DNA from: Candidatus Gastranaerophilales bacterium
GTDB taxonomy: Bacteria > Cyanobacteriota > Vampirovibrionia > Gastranaerophilales > Gastranaerophilaceae
Direction of reading: 5' to 3'
Assembly (NCBI GenBank): GCA_023662705.1
Contig: JAMPIM010000070.1
Location: 1-6,210 of the forward strand
DNA length: 6,210 nucleotides
Shown here: piece after piece, positions 6,070 to 6,210 of the stretch
How positions within the stretch are numbered: the stretch's first letter is position 1
Layout of the letters: every line of letters begins with the position of its first letter
Notes under the pieces: model-generated
What the model saw: only the letters and a program-made list of their open reading frames with translations
Database searches by the model: none
Told to the model about the DNA's origin: nothing
Position numbers and translations under genes: made by a program

Positions 6070-6079
6070 ATTGTATAAG

Positions 6080-6113
6080 AAAAGGATGTAATCAAAAGCG
6101 GTTACATCCTTTT
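6080..6113 (-). terminator. Hairpin with perfect 12-bp stem after the initiator tRNA (likely intrinsic terminator)
   Basis: AAAAGGATGTAA (6080-6091) and TTACATCCTTTT (6102-6113) pair perfectly around a 10-base loop. On the minus strand it begins four bases after the tRNA CCA end and is followed by TTTTCTTAT, a moderate U-tract. No plus-strand gene ends here, so its job is most likely to end tRNA transcription. Some read-through into the acyltransferase operon is possible, since no good promoter lies between. Confidence 0.7.
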
Positions 6114-6117
6114 AAAT

Positions 6118-6194
<77 letters not shown>

Positions 6195-6210
6195 ATATTT
6201 AATTTTCATA

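Noticed and set aside
6070..6075. TACAAT on the minus strand as a -10 box for the acyltransferase operon
   Set aside because: The transcript would begin at or after the Shine-Dalgarno site, and no -35 is found at 16-18 bases, so it cannot serve the chosen start well.

Overview
The window is AT-rich bacterial DNA with tightly packed genes and only patchy Shine-Dalgarno use. The likeliest source is a gut Candidatus Gastranaerophilales (Melainabacteria, non-photosynthetic Cyanobacteriota). That guess rests on the base composition and on a polar N-terminal segment ending in DTVSFQG in one protein, a style I remember from that group. It is an inference; no rRNA or marker gene here settles it.

Layout, left to right. 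Positions 1-304 (minus) hold the 5' part of a lytic transglycosylase (SLT) gene that runs off the edge. Positions 305-508 are a divergent regulatory region with three neighbouring inverted repeats, one a perfect 18-bp operator-like palindrome. Positions 509-1096 (plus) encode an unrecognised 195-residue protein with one canonical EF-hand-type calcium loop. Positions 1149-3350 (plus) encode a complete bifunctional (p)ppGpp synthetase/hydrolase (RSH) with HD, synthetase, TGS, Cys-rich and ACT regions. Converging on it, with the 3' ends overlapping by 11 bp, is 3340-4647 (minus). This encodes a 435-residue protein in which I read a divergent RelA/SpoT-type nucleotidyltransferase domain followed by two 38-residue tandem repeats. 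Upstream of that on the same strand are two paralogous PlsC-type acyltransferases (4711-5364 and 5393-6055), then a 12-bp-stem hairpin and an initiator tRNA-fMet (6118-6194).

How the parts relate. RSH is the housekeeping alarmone enzyme. The convergent gene looks like a second enzyme of the same catalytic fold, lacking the hydrolase and regulatory domains and carrying new N- and C-terminal parts. It may make an alarmone, modify tRNA or do something else, and it is the most interesting item here. The acyltransferase pair probably acts in phosphatidic acid synthesis or lysophospholipid acylation at the inner membrane. The SLT gene and the EF-hand gene share a divergent control region and may be co-regulated.
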